Positions 7,306 to 15,967 of a stretch of 45,503 bases of DNA are shown here, piece by piece. The notes below the pieces were generated by a model. The model did no database searches. It was not told the DNA's origin and saw only the letters and a program-made list of their open reading frames with translations. This DNA is from Cetobacterium sp. UBA6069. GTDB taxonomy: Bacteria > Fusobacteriota > Fusobacteriia > Fusobacteriales > Fusobacteriaceae. The stretch's first letter is position 1. Each line of letters starts with the position of its first letter. The translations under genes were made by a program, and so were the position numbers. The DNA is taken from assembly GCA_002428805.1 (NCBI GenBank), contig DIXX01000028.1, forward strand, positions 10,683 to 56,185, read 5' to 3'.

Positions 7306-9096
7306 TTAAATTGAGCTTGCTTTAGTAAGTTCAATTTTATTTTTTCTTTTCGGCGTACTCGCCCTATTCAATAAATATCCTATTGTTGAATTTGTCAATC
7401 CAATCAATAAAAGAGTTATTCTTCCAAATATTGGATTTGGTATAACTACTAACATTGATAGTACCAATCCGAAAGCAAAGATTAATTTTCCTAAAATACT
7501 TCTTTGTGTATTATCTAATTCATTTTCATCTGATTGAGGAGCTATAACCTCAGTTGAAATATTATTAAAGAATTTATTATATGATTCCTCTCGCTCTTTC
7601 GATTTAAATCCTTTAAAGAATAACTTTGTAGACATGAAGAATCCACAAGTTATTGTCAGTTGCGCTCCTAATCCGACAACTATCTCTAAATCTTTTGCCT
7701 CTCTAGCTGTAAATGGAACTACTAAATTAAGAGCATTTGCCACCCAAATCGGATTGTATAATTTCATAACTGCAAACGAAACTATGAATCCTACTATTAC
7801 TGTTGCCCAACCAGCCCAATCCGGAGTTTTTTTCACAACATAACCTAATAATCCTGGGATTAAAATTGGTAAATCTAAAAGTGTTCCAATCATAAGAGTT
7901 ATTGTAAACAAGCTCAAATTATTAAATTTATTTAACAATAATGCTATCGAAATTATCATCACTCCAAAGAAAAATGTCACAACTTTACTAACTGACATCA
8001 TCTGCTTCTCTGTTGCATTTTTATTTATAATTGGACAGTAGAAACTTTTAATTACTATTCCAGCATTTCTATTTAATGCTGAATCCATAGACGACATTGT
8101 GGCTGCGAAAATTCCAGACATCATTATTCCTGCCATTCCTGCAGGCATCTCTTTTTTTATAAATGCTAAATAAACTCCGTTTGTTATAGATTTTCCTAAA
8201 GTTGATAAGCCCCAAGTTGTTACGTCAGGATTAAATGCTGACATATACCAAACCGGTAAAAACCACACTAGAGGACCTATTAGCATTAATATAAGAGCTA
8301 GCAAAGCTCCTTTTTTAGCATTTTTAGTATCTTTTGCAGAGAAAAATCTATATGCTCCTCCTGTTAAACTACTAACACTAAAGAACTGCTTACAGAAAAT
8401 CATTATAAACCAAATTGCAAATAACCAAACATAGTTTATATCTGGACCTACTATTTTATTCGTAGGTAGTCCCATATTTAGAATATTAAAGAATCCTCCA
8501 CCTTTTATTGAGGCAACTATAGCACAAGCTACTGTTCCCACCATTAAAATTATCATTTGCATAAAATCAGATGCTATTACTGCCCATGCTCCTCCTGTTA
8601 AAGACATGAAAAGAACAACTAATCCAGTAACTAATATAGTTACATCTATTGAAACTTCAAATACCGCACTTGCAAATATTGCTAAGGCATTCAACCAAAC
8701 TCCAGCGGAAATTATATTCGGTAACATAATTGCCCAAGTAAAAGCTTGTTCACTCGTATTTCCAAATCTCATTCTAATACCTTCAATTGGAGTTGCAATT
8801 CTAAGCTGCCTTGCCTTTGGTGCAAACCACAAGAAACAACTTAAATACCCTAATGCATTAGCATAGAATACAACAACTGGACCAATACCTTTGGTAAATG
8901 CATCTCCCGCCATTCCTGTGAAAGTCATTGCACTAAACTGAGTCATAAACGCTGTTCCACCAACCATCCACCACAACATTTTTCCACCACCAGAAAAATA
9001 ATCACTAGTTGAATTTGAAGCATGTTTTTGGAAGAAATAACCTATCGCCATCATAAACATAAAGTAAATCGCAATTACTAATATATCTACCTTCAT
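7306..9096 (-). CDS. Sodium:solute symporter (SSS family)
   Basis: A 596-residue polytopic inner-membrane protein with about 13-14 hydrophobic helices. The N-terminal run MKVDILVIAIYFMFMMAIGY, the unwound helix region SDYFSGGGKMLWWMVGGTAFMT and the TGGAWAVIASDFMQ motif are typical of the Na+/solute symporter (SLC5-like) family. Its ATG overlaps the stop of the upstream hydrolase (TAATG), so the two are translationally coupled. The substrate is therefore probably an unsaturated oligouronide or its rhamnose/galacturonate-type product; this rests on the neighbour only. The C-terminal 60 residues are cytoplasmic and Lys-rich. Confidence 0.9.
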   Translation of the reverse strand: MKVDILVIAIYFMFMMAIGYFFQKHASNSTSDYFSGGGKMLWWMVGGTAFMTQFSAMTFTGMAGDAFTKGIGPVVVFYANALGYLSCFLWFAPKARQLRIATPIEGIRMRFGNTSEQAFTWAIMLPNIISAGVWLNALAIFASAVFEVSIDVTILVTGLVVLFMSLTGGAWAVIASDFMQMIILMVGTVACAIVASIKGGGFFNILNMGLPTNKIVGPDINYVWLFAIWFIMIFCKQFFSVSSLTGGAYRFFSAKDTKNAKKGALLALILMLIGPLVWFLPVWYMSAFNPDVTTWGLSTLGKSITNGVYLAFIKKEMPAGMAGIMMSGIFAATMSSMDSALNRNAGIVIKSFYCPIINKNATEKQMMSVSKVVTFFFGVMIISIALLLNKFNNLSLFTITLMIGTLLDLPILIPGLLGYVVKKTPDWAGWATVIVGFIVSFAVMKLYNPIWVANALNLVVPFTAREAKDLEIVVGLGAQLTITCGFFMSTKLFFKGFKSKEREESYNKFFNNISTEVIAPQSDENELDNTQRSILGKLIFAFGLVLSMLVVIPNPIFGRITLLLIGLTNSTIGYLLNRASTPKRKNKIELTKASSI

Positions 9097-10214
9097 TAGT
9101 TTCCTCCTCTGTCACCTAGTAAAATTATTTCACTATAAGCTTTAAATAGAGGGCCTACTCCTTTTGGATCATCCGAGCCTATCTTTTCAGATATATAGTA
9201 TTCAAAACTTCCATCTCTGTCTCCATTAAATGGTATAAGTCCATTTAAACCAGCCATTATACATATATTTCCTAGTTCTAATTTTCCAGATTTTTCTTTT
9301 AAGTTATTACTAATAACTGCATCAAAAGCTTTTTTTCCTTTTTCTAAATATTTTTCATCTACTAGATTTAATCTGCTTCCTTTTAATAGTGAATATGCAA
9401 ACATCAGTGTAGCTGAAGTTTCTAAGTAGTTTCCTTCTTTTCCTTCTAAAGCCATAACTTGGTACCATAACCCAGACTCATCTTGATATTTTACAATACT
9501 TTCCATAAGCTCTACATATAGCTTTACAAGCTCATCTTTATAAGAATTAAACGCTAAATCATCAATACTCTCTATCACATCAACTAAAGCCATTGCATAC
9601 CATCCAATTGCTCTTGCCCAGAAATTCTTTGATTTTCCAGTCTCTTTATCTGCCCAGTTCATAGTTTTTGTTTCATCAAAACCATGGAAGTATAGTTTTT
9701 TATCATCACAGAATAAATTTTTTCTCACATTCTTAAATTGCTTCAAAACATCTTTTAATCCATTTTTGTCATTTTTTTCATTTGAGTAGATTGTAAGAAA
9801 TGGTTGAGCCATATACAGGCCATCTAGCCATACTTGATAAGGATATCTTCCTTTATGCCAGAAATTTCCTTCTAATGTTCTTGGATGAATATTTAGTAAA
9901 TACTTCACACTTTCAACAGCTTTTTCATATTTCGCATTAGTTGTTTCTTTAAATGCTGTAAATAAAACTCTTCCCGAGTTTATGTTATCAATATTATATT
10001 CAACAGGATTCAAATCTGCTATTTTTCCATTCTCATCAATTCTTTTATCTAAATAATTTAAAATAAACTCTAAATATTTTTTGTCTTTTGTAGATTTATA
10101 TAATGCCTCTGCCCCTATTAATATACATCCATCTTCATAGTTCCACTCTGTTTTATAGTCTTGGTAATTTTCCAAGTAAGTCTCTATGTAGTTTTCAACT
10201 TGTAATATTCTCAT
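9096..10214 (-). CDS. GH105-type unsaturated glucuronyl/rhamnogalacturonyl hydrolase
   Basis: A 372-residue (alpha/alpha)6-barrel glycoside hydrolase of the YteR/YesR type (GH105). It shows WLDGLYMAQPF (129-139), with Asp131 matching the general acid of the family, then FWARAIGWYAMAL (about 198-210) and SGLWYQV further on. It removes the 4,5-unsaturated uronic acid from the non-reducing end of lyase-cut pectic or glycan oligosaccharides. There is no signal peptide, so it acts in the cytoplasm on imported material, consistent with its coupling to the symporter gene. A GGAGGG site lies 11 bases before ATG. No polysaccharide lyase is nearby, so substrate oligomers would be scavenged. Confidence 0.88.
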   Translation of the reverse strand: MRILQVENYIETYLENYQDYKTEWNYEDGCILIGAEALYKSTKDKKYLEFILNYLDKRIDENGKIADLNPVEYNIDNINSGRVLFTAFKETTNAKYEKAVESVKYLLNIHPRTLEGNFWHKGRYPYQVWLDGLYMAQPFLTIYSNEKNDKNGLKDVLKQFKNVRKNLFCDDKKLYFHGFDETKTMNWADKETGKSKNFWARAIGWYAMALVDVIESIDDLAFNSYKDELVKLYVELMESIVKYQDESGLWYQVMALEGKEGNYLETSATLMFAYSLLKGSRLNLVDEKYLEKGKKAFDAVISNNLKEKSGKLELGNICIMAGLNGLIPFNGDRDGSFEYYISEKIGSDDPKGVGPLFKAYSEIILLGDRGGN

Positions 10215-10297
10215 GATTAAGTGTTCCCTCCGCGTTATCTATTTAATTTTTTATTTTAATATTTTTTAAATTACTTTAGCTCACAACCCACATTATT

Positions 10298-10341
10298 GTA
10301 TACCTTAGTGAAAATTGTATACGATTTTGTGTTTAGTATAC
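10298..10341. promoter_or_regulatory. Three GTATAC operator sites, 19 bp apart
   Basis: GTATAC palindromes start at 10298, 10317 and 10336, exactly 19 bp apart, with AT-rich flanks (TTGTATACCTT, TTGTATACGAT, TAGTATACATT). The last overlaps the -10 of the GH105 operon promoter and the others lie in the first transcribed 30-40 bases, the expected place for a repressor. GTATAC is the core of operators of GntR-family hexuronate regulators (ExuR/UxuR type), which suits the hydrolase. The regulator gene is not in the window. Confidence 0.75.
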
Positions 10342-10363
10342 ATTCAAATTTAGATGTTGTCAA
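10335..10363 (-). promoter_or_regulatory. GH105-symporter operon promoter
   Basis: Minus strand TTGACA (10358-10363), 17-bp spacer, TATACT (10335-10340): near-perfect. The leader to the ATG is about 115 bases. Between 10364 and 10465 I see only AT-rich sequence. Confidence 0.85.
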
Positions 10364-10467
10364 TTGTTTTTTATTAAAAATAATAAAAAAAACAACTACT
10401 TTTATTCGCTATATATTTTTTTAAAACTAAAACAGAACACTTTTATGCAAATTTTAAAAATAATAAA

Positions 10468-10497
10468 AAAAAAGAGAAGTTCAATCGAACTTCCCTT
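10468..10497 (-). terminator. Terminator of the small membrane protein gene
   Basis: GAAGTTC-AATC-GAACTTC type stem (10476-10493), followed on the minus strand by a run of nine T. It begins just after the stop of the gene at 10502. Confidence 0.85.
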
Positions 10498-10501
10498 TAA
10501 G

Positions 10502-10750
10502 TTAAGTATTTCTCTCTAAAAAACCATGTATCCTAGTATAAAATTTACAATATATCCAACTTAATATTAAAAAGGTTGTAGAAACTAAAATGACCTCAAA
10601 ACTTACAGTTTTATTTTTTATCGATATCATCAAACCTAAAATAAATATAACATAGTAAAACGTAGAAAACTTTTTCAAAACCTCATATAGAACTTCCGAA
10701 AAAAATTTTAAAATTGAAACCAATCCAACTGTTATCTTTTTCAATACCAT
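10502..10750 (-). CDS. Small two-helix membrane protein, unknown
   Basis: An 82-residue protein with two hydrophobic segments (about 29-45 and 52-69) and Lys/Arg-rich ends. No family is recognised. A GGGGG ribosome site lies before ATG and a strong terminator follows, which supports it as a real monocistronic gene. It is divergent from the C_GCAxxG_C_C gene, with about 140 bases between them. Confidence 0.65.
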   Translation of the reverse strand: MVLKKITVGLVSILKFFSEVLYEVLKKFSTFYYVIFILGLMISIKNKTVSFEVILVSTTFLILSWIYCKFYTRIHGFLERNT

Positions 10751-10835
10751 AATTACCCCCTTTATGATTTGAACCTTAATAAAAGTTTACTATCTTTTTA
10801 ACACCTTTTCAAATTCACTTTATTTATACTTAGTA

Positions 10836-10864
10836 TTGACACTATTTCTTTTCAGGCTTATAAT
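10836..10864 (+). promoter_or_regulatory. Consensus promoter of the C_GCAxxG_C_C gene
   Basis: TTGACA (10836-10841), 17-bp spacer, TATAAT (10859-10864): a perfect sigma70-type match, 29 bases before the start codon, with AAGGAGAG in between. Confidence 0.9.
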
Positions 10865-10893
10865 CAAATTAACACTTATTTAAGGAGAGTTTT

Positions 10894-11265
10894 ATGAATA
10901 AAAAAGTAGAATATATTAAAGGGCAACTTAATTGTGCTGAAAGTATCATTGCATCTTTTAACAAAAATAACGGAACAGCTATTCCTGTAGCTTTAGGTAG
11001 TGGAATGGGAACTGGGGTTACTGTAGGTAGTCTTTGCGGTGCTGTCAATGCTGCTGTTCTTGTTATAGGTTTCTTAAAAGGAAGAGAAACTCATCTAGAA
11101 GAAAATAAAGCAAGAGTATTATCAAACGAACTTTTAAAAGATATCAAAACAAAATATAACTCTGAGTTATGTATTGATTTAAAAAAATCAGGTACTAGCT
11201 GCGCTGAAATTGTAGCTTATACTTATGAAAAATTAGAAGCAATTTTAAAAGAAAACAAGGAGTAG
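10894..11265 (+). CDS. C_GCAxxG_C_C family protein
   Basis: A 123-residue protein of a family named for its spaced cysteines. Here C14 lies in LNCAESII, the glycine-rich stretch GSGMGTGVTVGSLCGAVNAA spans about 36-55, and two further cysteines sit in SELCIDL and GTSCAEIV. Such proteins are often thought to bind a metal or Fe-S centre and occur near redox genes in anaerobes, but no reaction is established. It has its own perfect promoter and its own terminator, so it is expressed alone. Confidence 0.85.
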   Translation: MNKKVEYIKGQLNCAESIIASFNKNNGTAIPVALGSGMGTGVTVGSLCGAVNAAVLVIGFLKGRETHLEENKARVLSNELLKDIKTKYNSELCIDLKKSGTSCAEIVAYTYEKLEAILKENKE

Positions 11266-11285
11266 AATGATCTACTCCTTATTTT
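11257..11285. terminator. Shared terminator between convergent genes
   Basis: AAGGAGTAGA (11257-11266), loop ATGA, TCTACTCCTT (11271-11280). The left arm includes the stop codon of the plus-strand gene. It also lies just past the end of the minus-strand lipoprotein gene. Confidence 0.8.
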
Positions 11286-11289
11286 CTAT

Positions 11290-11619
11290 CTAATTTGCTA
11301 TTTTCTCTTTTAACATGTCTACCCCAGCTTCAACTTTCTCTTTTGCTGCATCGACACCCTCATCTACTTTTTCTTTCGCTGCATCTCCAACTTTTTCTAT
11401 TTCAGCACCGATTTTATCTGTAGTTGTTTCAGCTTTTTGAGTTGCTTCTTCCACATTCTCTTGAACTACCGCTTCAACTGATGCTGCTTTTTCTTCTACT
11501 GCTGCAGGAGCCTCTATTACAGGAGCTTCAGGTACAGGTTTAGCTTCCTCTTTTTCTCCAGAACATGCAACCATAAGTGCACTTATTGCTAACAGTGCTA
11601 ACATAGTTATTTTTTTCAT
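11290..11619 (-). CDS. Small lipoprotein with helical charged repeat
   Basis: A 109-residue protein with a lipoprotein signal: a positively charged start, a hydrophobic stretch and the lipobox LMVAC, with Cys19 the lipidated residue. The mature part is an Ala/Glu/Pro-rich linker, then amphipathic helix with a repeated DAAKEKV-(D/E)-(E/A)-GVD unit (about 76-104), like periplasmic coiled or apolipoprotein-type stress proteins. The function is unknown; envelope attachment is inferred. GAGGAGG precedes the ATG. A 16-base palindrome (AAGATAT-TG-ATATCTT, 11644-11659) lies upstream and may be an operator. Confidence 0.8.
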   Translation of the reverse strand: MKKITMLALLAISALMVACSGEKEEAKPVPEAPVIEAPAAVEEKAASVEAVVQENVEEATQKAETTTDKIGAEIEKVGDAAKEKVDEGVDAAKEKVEAGVDMLKEKIAN

Positions 11620-11690
11620 TTTAATTCCTCCTCAAAACGAATTAAGATATTGATATCTTATTGTTAATAATCAAGAGTCATTTTCCTTCT

Positions 11691-13028
11691 TTAATTCACT
11701 ATTTTTTTTATATATTTTTCCATATCAAATTTTCTTTCTAAGCCAGAACTATTCATATATCTAACCTTTCCAAAAATTTCTCTTTCTTTCCAAGCTCTGT
11801 CGTGTTTTCCAAAACACCAAGCTACTCCTGTATACGAATTAGGATCTCTTCCATCATAAAAATATTTATTGTTTAATTTTATTGCTATTTCATATGCTTT
11901 TTGAGGTGAATCACTCCACTCTAATATTTTCTTGCACCAATACATCCTCATATAACTTTCCATGTATCCAGTATCTACCATCTGCTTTTGTGCTGCGTTC
12001 CAGTAAATGTCATGAGTTTTATAATTTTCTAACTCTTCTAGATCATAGAGATATTGTCTTTCATCACTAGAATGCTTTTCTAAAGTTTCATAAGCCCATT
12101 TATAGCTAATCCCATCCCAACTATCATATTTTTCATTATAGTACACAAAATTTATAGCTAGCTCCCTTCTTATTAATAACTCTTCTAAAAATTCATTTTT
12201 TTGAGCTTCAAAACCTTCGATTTTATTTAACTCACTCCAAATTTGAAGAGAAGATATCTGACCGAAATGTAAATAAGGTGAAAGCTTTGAAGCCCATTCA
12301 TTATCTGGTCCTTTATCTGAATAAAATTCCAATTTTTCATCTATAAATTTTTGTAATATTTTTTTCGCCTCAATTTCTCCACCTATAAAACCTCCATCTA
12401 AAAGAAGTTTATCTTCAGGAATAAAAACGCTTGATTTATCTTTTTTTTTAAATTTATTATCTACGATATCGTCATAAACAAATTCAATTTTTATTTTATA
12501 TTCATTCTCTTTTAAAAATTCATCTTTTACTTTAACATATTTATCTCTAAACGTCTTTGCACTATATTCCTCTTTAGAACTTACAACTTCCACAGGAACA
12601 ACGCTATTAGACTCAATCTCTATTATGGTTAAATCTAATTTTTCTAAAAGCTTCTCTCGAATATGCCTTTGATACCTCAAGTAGCTTTTATCCCAAATTA
12701 AAATCTTAGCATCTTTTGAAATTTCCAATATGTTATTTTCTAAATCTCCTTCTAAAAGAAAGAATTGAATTCCATTTTCTTTCAAAGTGTTACTAACATC
12801 TCTTAATCCTTGTAGCATAAATTTAAAATGTCTTTCAGAAGCTTCTGGATAGTCTTTTATAAAATTAAACACTACATACAACGGTATTTTTAATTTATTT
12901 GCTTCTTCAATAGATTTTTGTAAAGAAAAGTTATAGTTTACTCTTTGAGTTTCTTGCATCCAGTAAACTATGTATTGCCCTGATTTTTCTTCATTTATTT
13001 TTAATTTTTTTACCCTTTCCTTATCCAT
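11691..13028 (-). CDS. phr: Class II deoxyribodipyrimidine photolyase
   Basis: A 445-residue FAD enzyme that repairs cyclobutane pyrimidine dimers using blue light. The N-terminal domain starts VYWMQETQRVNYNFSLQ (residues 21-37), diagnostic of class II photolyases. The C-terminal FAD/DNA domain contains FLEELLIRRELAINFVYY, HDIYWNAAQKQMVDTGYMESYMRMYW and the block NPNSYTG-type DPNSYTGVAWCFGKHDRAW. It lies 15 bases after the thioesterase gene, so the two form an operon. A light-repair enzyme in an anaerobe suggests exposure to light at some stage, such as a water or fish-associated habitat (inference). Confidence 0.94.
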   Translation of the reverse strand: MDKERVKKLKINEEKSGQYIVYWMQETQRVNYNFSLQKSIEEANKLKIPLYVVFNFIKDYPEASERHFKFMLQGLRDVSNTLKENGIQFFLLEGDLENNILEISKDAKILIWDKSYLRYQRHIREKLLEKLDLTIIEIESNSVVPVEVVSSKEEYSAKTFRDKYVKVKDEFLKENEYKIKIEFVYDDIVDNKFKKKDKSSVFIPEDKLLLDGGFIGGEIEAKKILQKFIDEKLEFYSDKGPDNEWASKLSPYLHFGQISSLQIWSELNKIEGFEAQKNEFLEELLIRRELAINFVYYNEKYDSWDGISYKWAYETLEKHSSDERQYLYDLEELENYKTHDIYWNAAQKQMVDTGYMESYMRMYWCKKILEWSDSPQKAYEIAIKLNNKYFYDGRDPNSYTGVAWCFGKHDRAWKEREIFGKVRYMNSSGLERKFDMEKYIKKIVN

Positions 13029-13043
13029 AGATCACTCTCCTAT

Positions 13044-13439
13044 TTAAACAACAGTTCTTAATTTCTCTAGAAATTCTTCAGGAAATTTTATAACTTTTTT
13101 TAATTTATAATCAAATCCAACTATAATTGTCGACCCCTCTATCACCACTTTCCCCTCTTCATTTTCTATTTCGTATAAAAAGTTTATAGAAACTTTTTTT
13201 ATCTGCTCTACGGTAATTTTTATTTTCAATTTTTCACCTAAGTAAACCTCGCCTTTGTAATAAACGTGTGCATCTTTCTGAATTGTGCCCACACCGCATC
13301 CTACATCCATCTCACTTGCTCCTAAAAATTTTAACAGATTAATCCTCGCTTCTTGAAATAAAAGAAGGGCTCTTTCATTCCCCATATGACCTCCATAATT
13401 TATATCGGATATTGTAACTTTATAATCCACAACAAACAT
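13044..13439 (-). CDS. Acyl-CoA thioesterase (hot-dog fold)
   Basis: A 131-residue single hot-dog domain of the 4HBT/YbgC type. YKVTISDINYGGHMGNERALLLFQEAR carries the D-x-N-x-x-G-H-M-x-N pattern at the N-terminus, and the last strand is EGSTIIVGFDYKLKKVIKFP. It would hydrolyse a thioester of CoA; the substrate is not predictable. A longer reading frame begins nine codons upstream, but GGAGGAG falls inside that extension and points to ATG 13439, so the shorter start is used. Operon with the photolyase gene. Confidence 0.82.
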   Translation of the reverse strand: MFVVDYKVTISDINYGGHMGNERALLLFQEARINLLKFLGASEMDVGCGVGTIQKDAHVYYKGEVYLGEKLKIKITVEQIKKVSINFLYEIENEEGKVVIEGSTIIVGFDYKLKKVIKFPEEFLEKLRTVV

Positions 13440-13542
13440 TTTTCTCCTCCTTTTCTTTTTTTTCATTATAACAATATTTCTCGCAATTGATTAATTTTCT
13501 TTTTTATATGATATAATTAATATTATGATTTAGAGGTGTTTT

Positions 13543-15207
13543 ATGTTTGAATTAACAAGTAAATTATTTAATACTCTTGGCTATATTATTGCTATAGCTT
13601 TCTTTTTTTCACGGTTCAAAAGTGCTAAAAATATTTTTATAAGAGAAAAACATACAAACAAGGATATAATTCTACTTTCTATTGTTTTTTCCAGTCTCGC
13701 TATTTTAGGAACTTATATAGGTGTTGATTATAAAGGTGCTATTGCGAACACTAGAAACATTGGAGTTATTGTTGGAGGAATGCTTGCAGGACCTGAGGTC
13801 GCAATCATTTCAGGTATTATAGCTGGTATACACAGAGCATCTGTTGGAATAAGTCGCATAACTGCTATTCCATGTGCTATCGCAACAGTCTTAGGTGGTT
13901 TTATTACTAGCTTTCTCTATAAAAAAGCTAATTCTAACAATCGATCTCTCCTTGGATTCTTCGCAGGTGTTTTTGTCGAAAATTTAAGTATGCTATTTAT
14001 TCTATTTCTTTCTACAGACAAAGCTCTTGCTATGGATATCGTAAAAAATTTGTATCTTCCTATGATTTTTATAAATGGAATAGGAGTTGCTGTTATAATT
14101 ATAATAACTGAAGAGATTTTAGAAGAAAAAGAGCGAGAAGCTGGAACACAAGCTAAATTGGCTCTTGAAATTGCTAATAAAACTCTTCCTTTTTTCAGAA
14201 AAGGAGAGTCTCTTGACAACGTTTGTAAAATCTTACTCGAGTCATTAAAAGCTGAAACTGTTGTTATCACTGACAAGCAATTCGTAATTGCAAACGCTTT
14301 TAAAAACAAAGATTTTTGTATTAAAGATCAAAATATTCAAAGCGATGCAACTAAGAAAGTCTTATCTTCTGGTGAAGTTTTAATATTCGATCGAGATAGT
14401 GAGCTCTGTGATTTTTGGTATTCTGAAAAAGGAATAAAATCTTGTATTATTACTCCTCTTTTTCAAGATGAAAGAGTATCAGGAACATTAAAAATATATT
14501 TTAAAAACGAAGAAAATATCACTGCTCGAAAAAAATATTTAGCTATCGGGCTTTCTCAACTTATATCTACTCAACTTGAAATAAGCAAAATGGAGAATTT
14601 AAAAACAATGGCTAAAGATGCTGAACTTAAAGCTCTTCAAGCCCAAATAAATCCACACTTTCTATTTAACGCTCTTAATACGACTGCATCTTTTGTTCGA
14701 TTTAATCCAAGTAAAGCAAGAGAAATTATTATTAATCTCTCAACTTATCTTAGATACAATCTAGAAAATACAGATAAATTAGTTCCGTTGGAAAAAGAGT
14801 TAGAACAAGTAAAAGCTTATATCAATATTGAAAAAGCTCGTTTTCAAGAAAGAATTGAAGTTATTTATGACTTTGATGAAAACTTGAATAATTTAAAAAT
14901 ACCTAGCTTAACAATTCAACCCCTTGTTGAAAATAGTATAAAGCATGGTCTGCTAAAAAGAATTGGAACTGGAAAAGTCAAGATTACCATAAAAAAAACA
15001 TACCTTAAATGTTTAATATCTATTGAAGATGATGGTATCGGAATTGATCCTGAAATTATCAGAAACATAAATAATAAAATAGAAAAAAATATAGGTTTAA
15101 AAAATGTTCATAATCGCTTAAAACTTATTTATGGTAAAGGGTTAAATATAGAACGTTTAGATAATGGAACCAAAATTTCATTTTATATCAATCAGGAGGA
15201 ACAATGA
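13543..15207 (+). CDS. LytS-type sensor histidine kinase
   Basis: A 554-residue membrane kinase. Residues 1-190 hold about six hydrophobic helices of the 5TMR-LYT sensor domain. A GAF-like domain follows (about 205-350). Next comes the HisKA_7TM-like/His_kinase core with QINPHFLFNALNTT (His372 the phosphorylation site), the N-box VENSIKHG (about 462-469), DDGIGI (about 494) and GLKNVHNRL. This architecture is that of LytS and of the pyruvate sensors BtsS/YpdA. It overlaps the response regulator by four bases (ATGA). Convergence with a CstA-type transporter suggests the ligand is pyruvate or a related carbon source. Confidence 0.93.
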   Translation: MFELTSKLFNTLGYIIAIAFFFSRFKSAKNIFIREKHTNKDIILLSIVFSSLAILGTYIGVDYKGAIANTRNIGVIVGGMLAGPEVAIISGIIAGIHRASVGISRITAIPCAIATVLGGFITSFLYKKANSNNRSLLGFFAGVFVENLSMLFILFLSTDKALAMDIVKNLYLPMIFINGIGVAVIIIITEEILEEKEREAGTQAKLALEIANKTLPFFRKGESLDNVCKILLESLKAETVVITDKQFVIANAFKNKDFCIKDQNIQSDATKKVLSSGEVLIFDRDSELCDFWYSEKGIKSCIITPLFQDERVSGTLKIYFKNEENITARKKYLAIGLSQLISTQLEISKMENLKTMAKDAELKALQAQINPHFLFNALNTTASFVRFNPSKAREIIINLSTYLRYNLENTDKLVPLEKELEQVKAYINIEKARFQERIEVIYDFDENLNNLKIPSLTIQPLVENSIKHGLLKRIGTGKVKITIKKTYLKCLISIEDDGIGIDPEIIRNINNKIEKNIGLKNVHNRLKLIYGKGLNIERLDNGTKISFYINQEEQ

Positions 15208-15929
15208 TTAAGTGTATAATTGTTGAGGATGAATTTCCCGCTAGAGAAGAGCTTAAATTTTTTATAAATAATAACAATAACTTCCATCTCGAAAAAGAGT
15301 TTGAAAACCCAATAGATGCTTTAAAATATATAGAAGCAAATGAAATCGATGTTGTATTTTTAGATATAAATATGCCTGAACTAGATGGTATGACTCTTGG
15401 AAAAATAATTCATCGACTTAATAAAAATATAAAATTAGTTTTTATATCCGCCTATAAAGATTTTGCAGTAGAGGCTTTTGAGATAAAAGCTTTCGATTAT
15501 ATTTTAAAGCCATATTCAGAAGAGAGAATTATCAATCTTCTAGAAAATATTGTTGAAGAAATACAAAAAATTGATTCACCTTCAAAAGATTATAATATAA
15601 AAAAAATAACTGTTAATTCTGACTCAAAAATGCTTGTTATATCAACTGATAATATTTTATATATCGAAGCTGATGAAAAAGAAACTAATATTTTTACAAA
15701 AGAAAAAGTAAATTCATCAAAATTAAAAATTTCGCAACTAGAAAACATTCTTTCTAATGAAATATTTTTTAGATGTCATCGTTCATATATTGTAAACATC
15801 GATAAAATTGTCGAAGTAGAACCTTGGTTTAATGGAACTTATATTTTAAAGGTTTCAAACTCTAACTTCAAAATTCCTGTAAGTAGAAATAAGGTTAAAG
15901 ATCTTAAAGAACTTTTAACTATCAAATAA
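15204..15929 (+). CDS. LytR/AlgR-family response regulator (LytTR)
   Basis: A 241-residue regulator. The receiver domain has the acidic pocket VEDE (8-11), Asp54 in FLDINMPELDG as phospho-acceptor and Lys in LKPY. The C-terminal LytTR DNA-binding domain (about 135-240) has FFRCHRSYIVNIDKI and NSNFKIPVSRNKVKDL. It pairs with the overlapping LytS gene. LytTR proteins bind two direct repeats upstream of target promoters; a matching repeat pair lies before the cstA-type gene (17409-17435). Confidence 0.95.
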   Translation: MIKCIIVEDEFPAREELKFFINNNNNFHLEKEFENPIDALKYIEANEIDVVFLDINMPELDGMTLGKIIHRLNKNIKLVFISAYKDFAVEAFEIKAFDYILKPYSEERIINLLENIVEEIQKIDSPSKDYNIKKITVNSDSKMLVISTDNILYIEADEKETNIFTKEKVNSSKLKISQLENILSNEIFFRCHRSYIVNIDKIVEVEPWFNGTYILKVSNSNFKIPVSRNKVKDLKELLTIK

Positions 15930-15930
15930 A

Positions 15931-15965
15931 AAAGCCTCTCTTTATTATAGAGAGACTTTTTTATT
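15931..15965. terminator. Bidirectional terminator
   Basis: AAAGCCTCTCT pairs with AGAGAGACTTT (one C-A mismatch) across a 7-base loop, followed by T6 on the plus strand and A-run/T-run on the minus strand. It lies between the convergent lytR-type and cstA-type genes. Confidence 0.75.
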
Positions 15966-15967
15966 TT

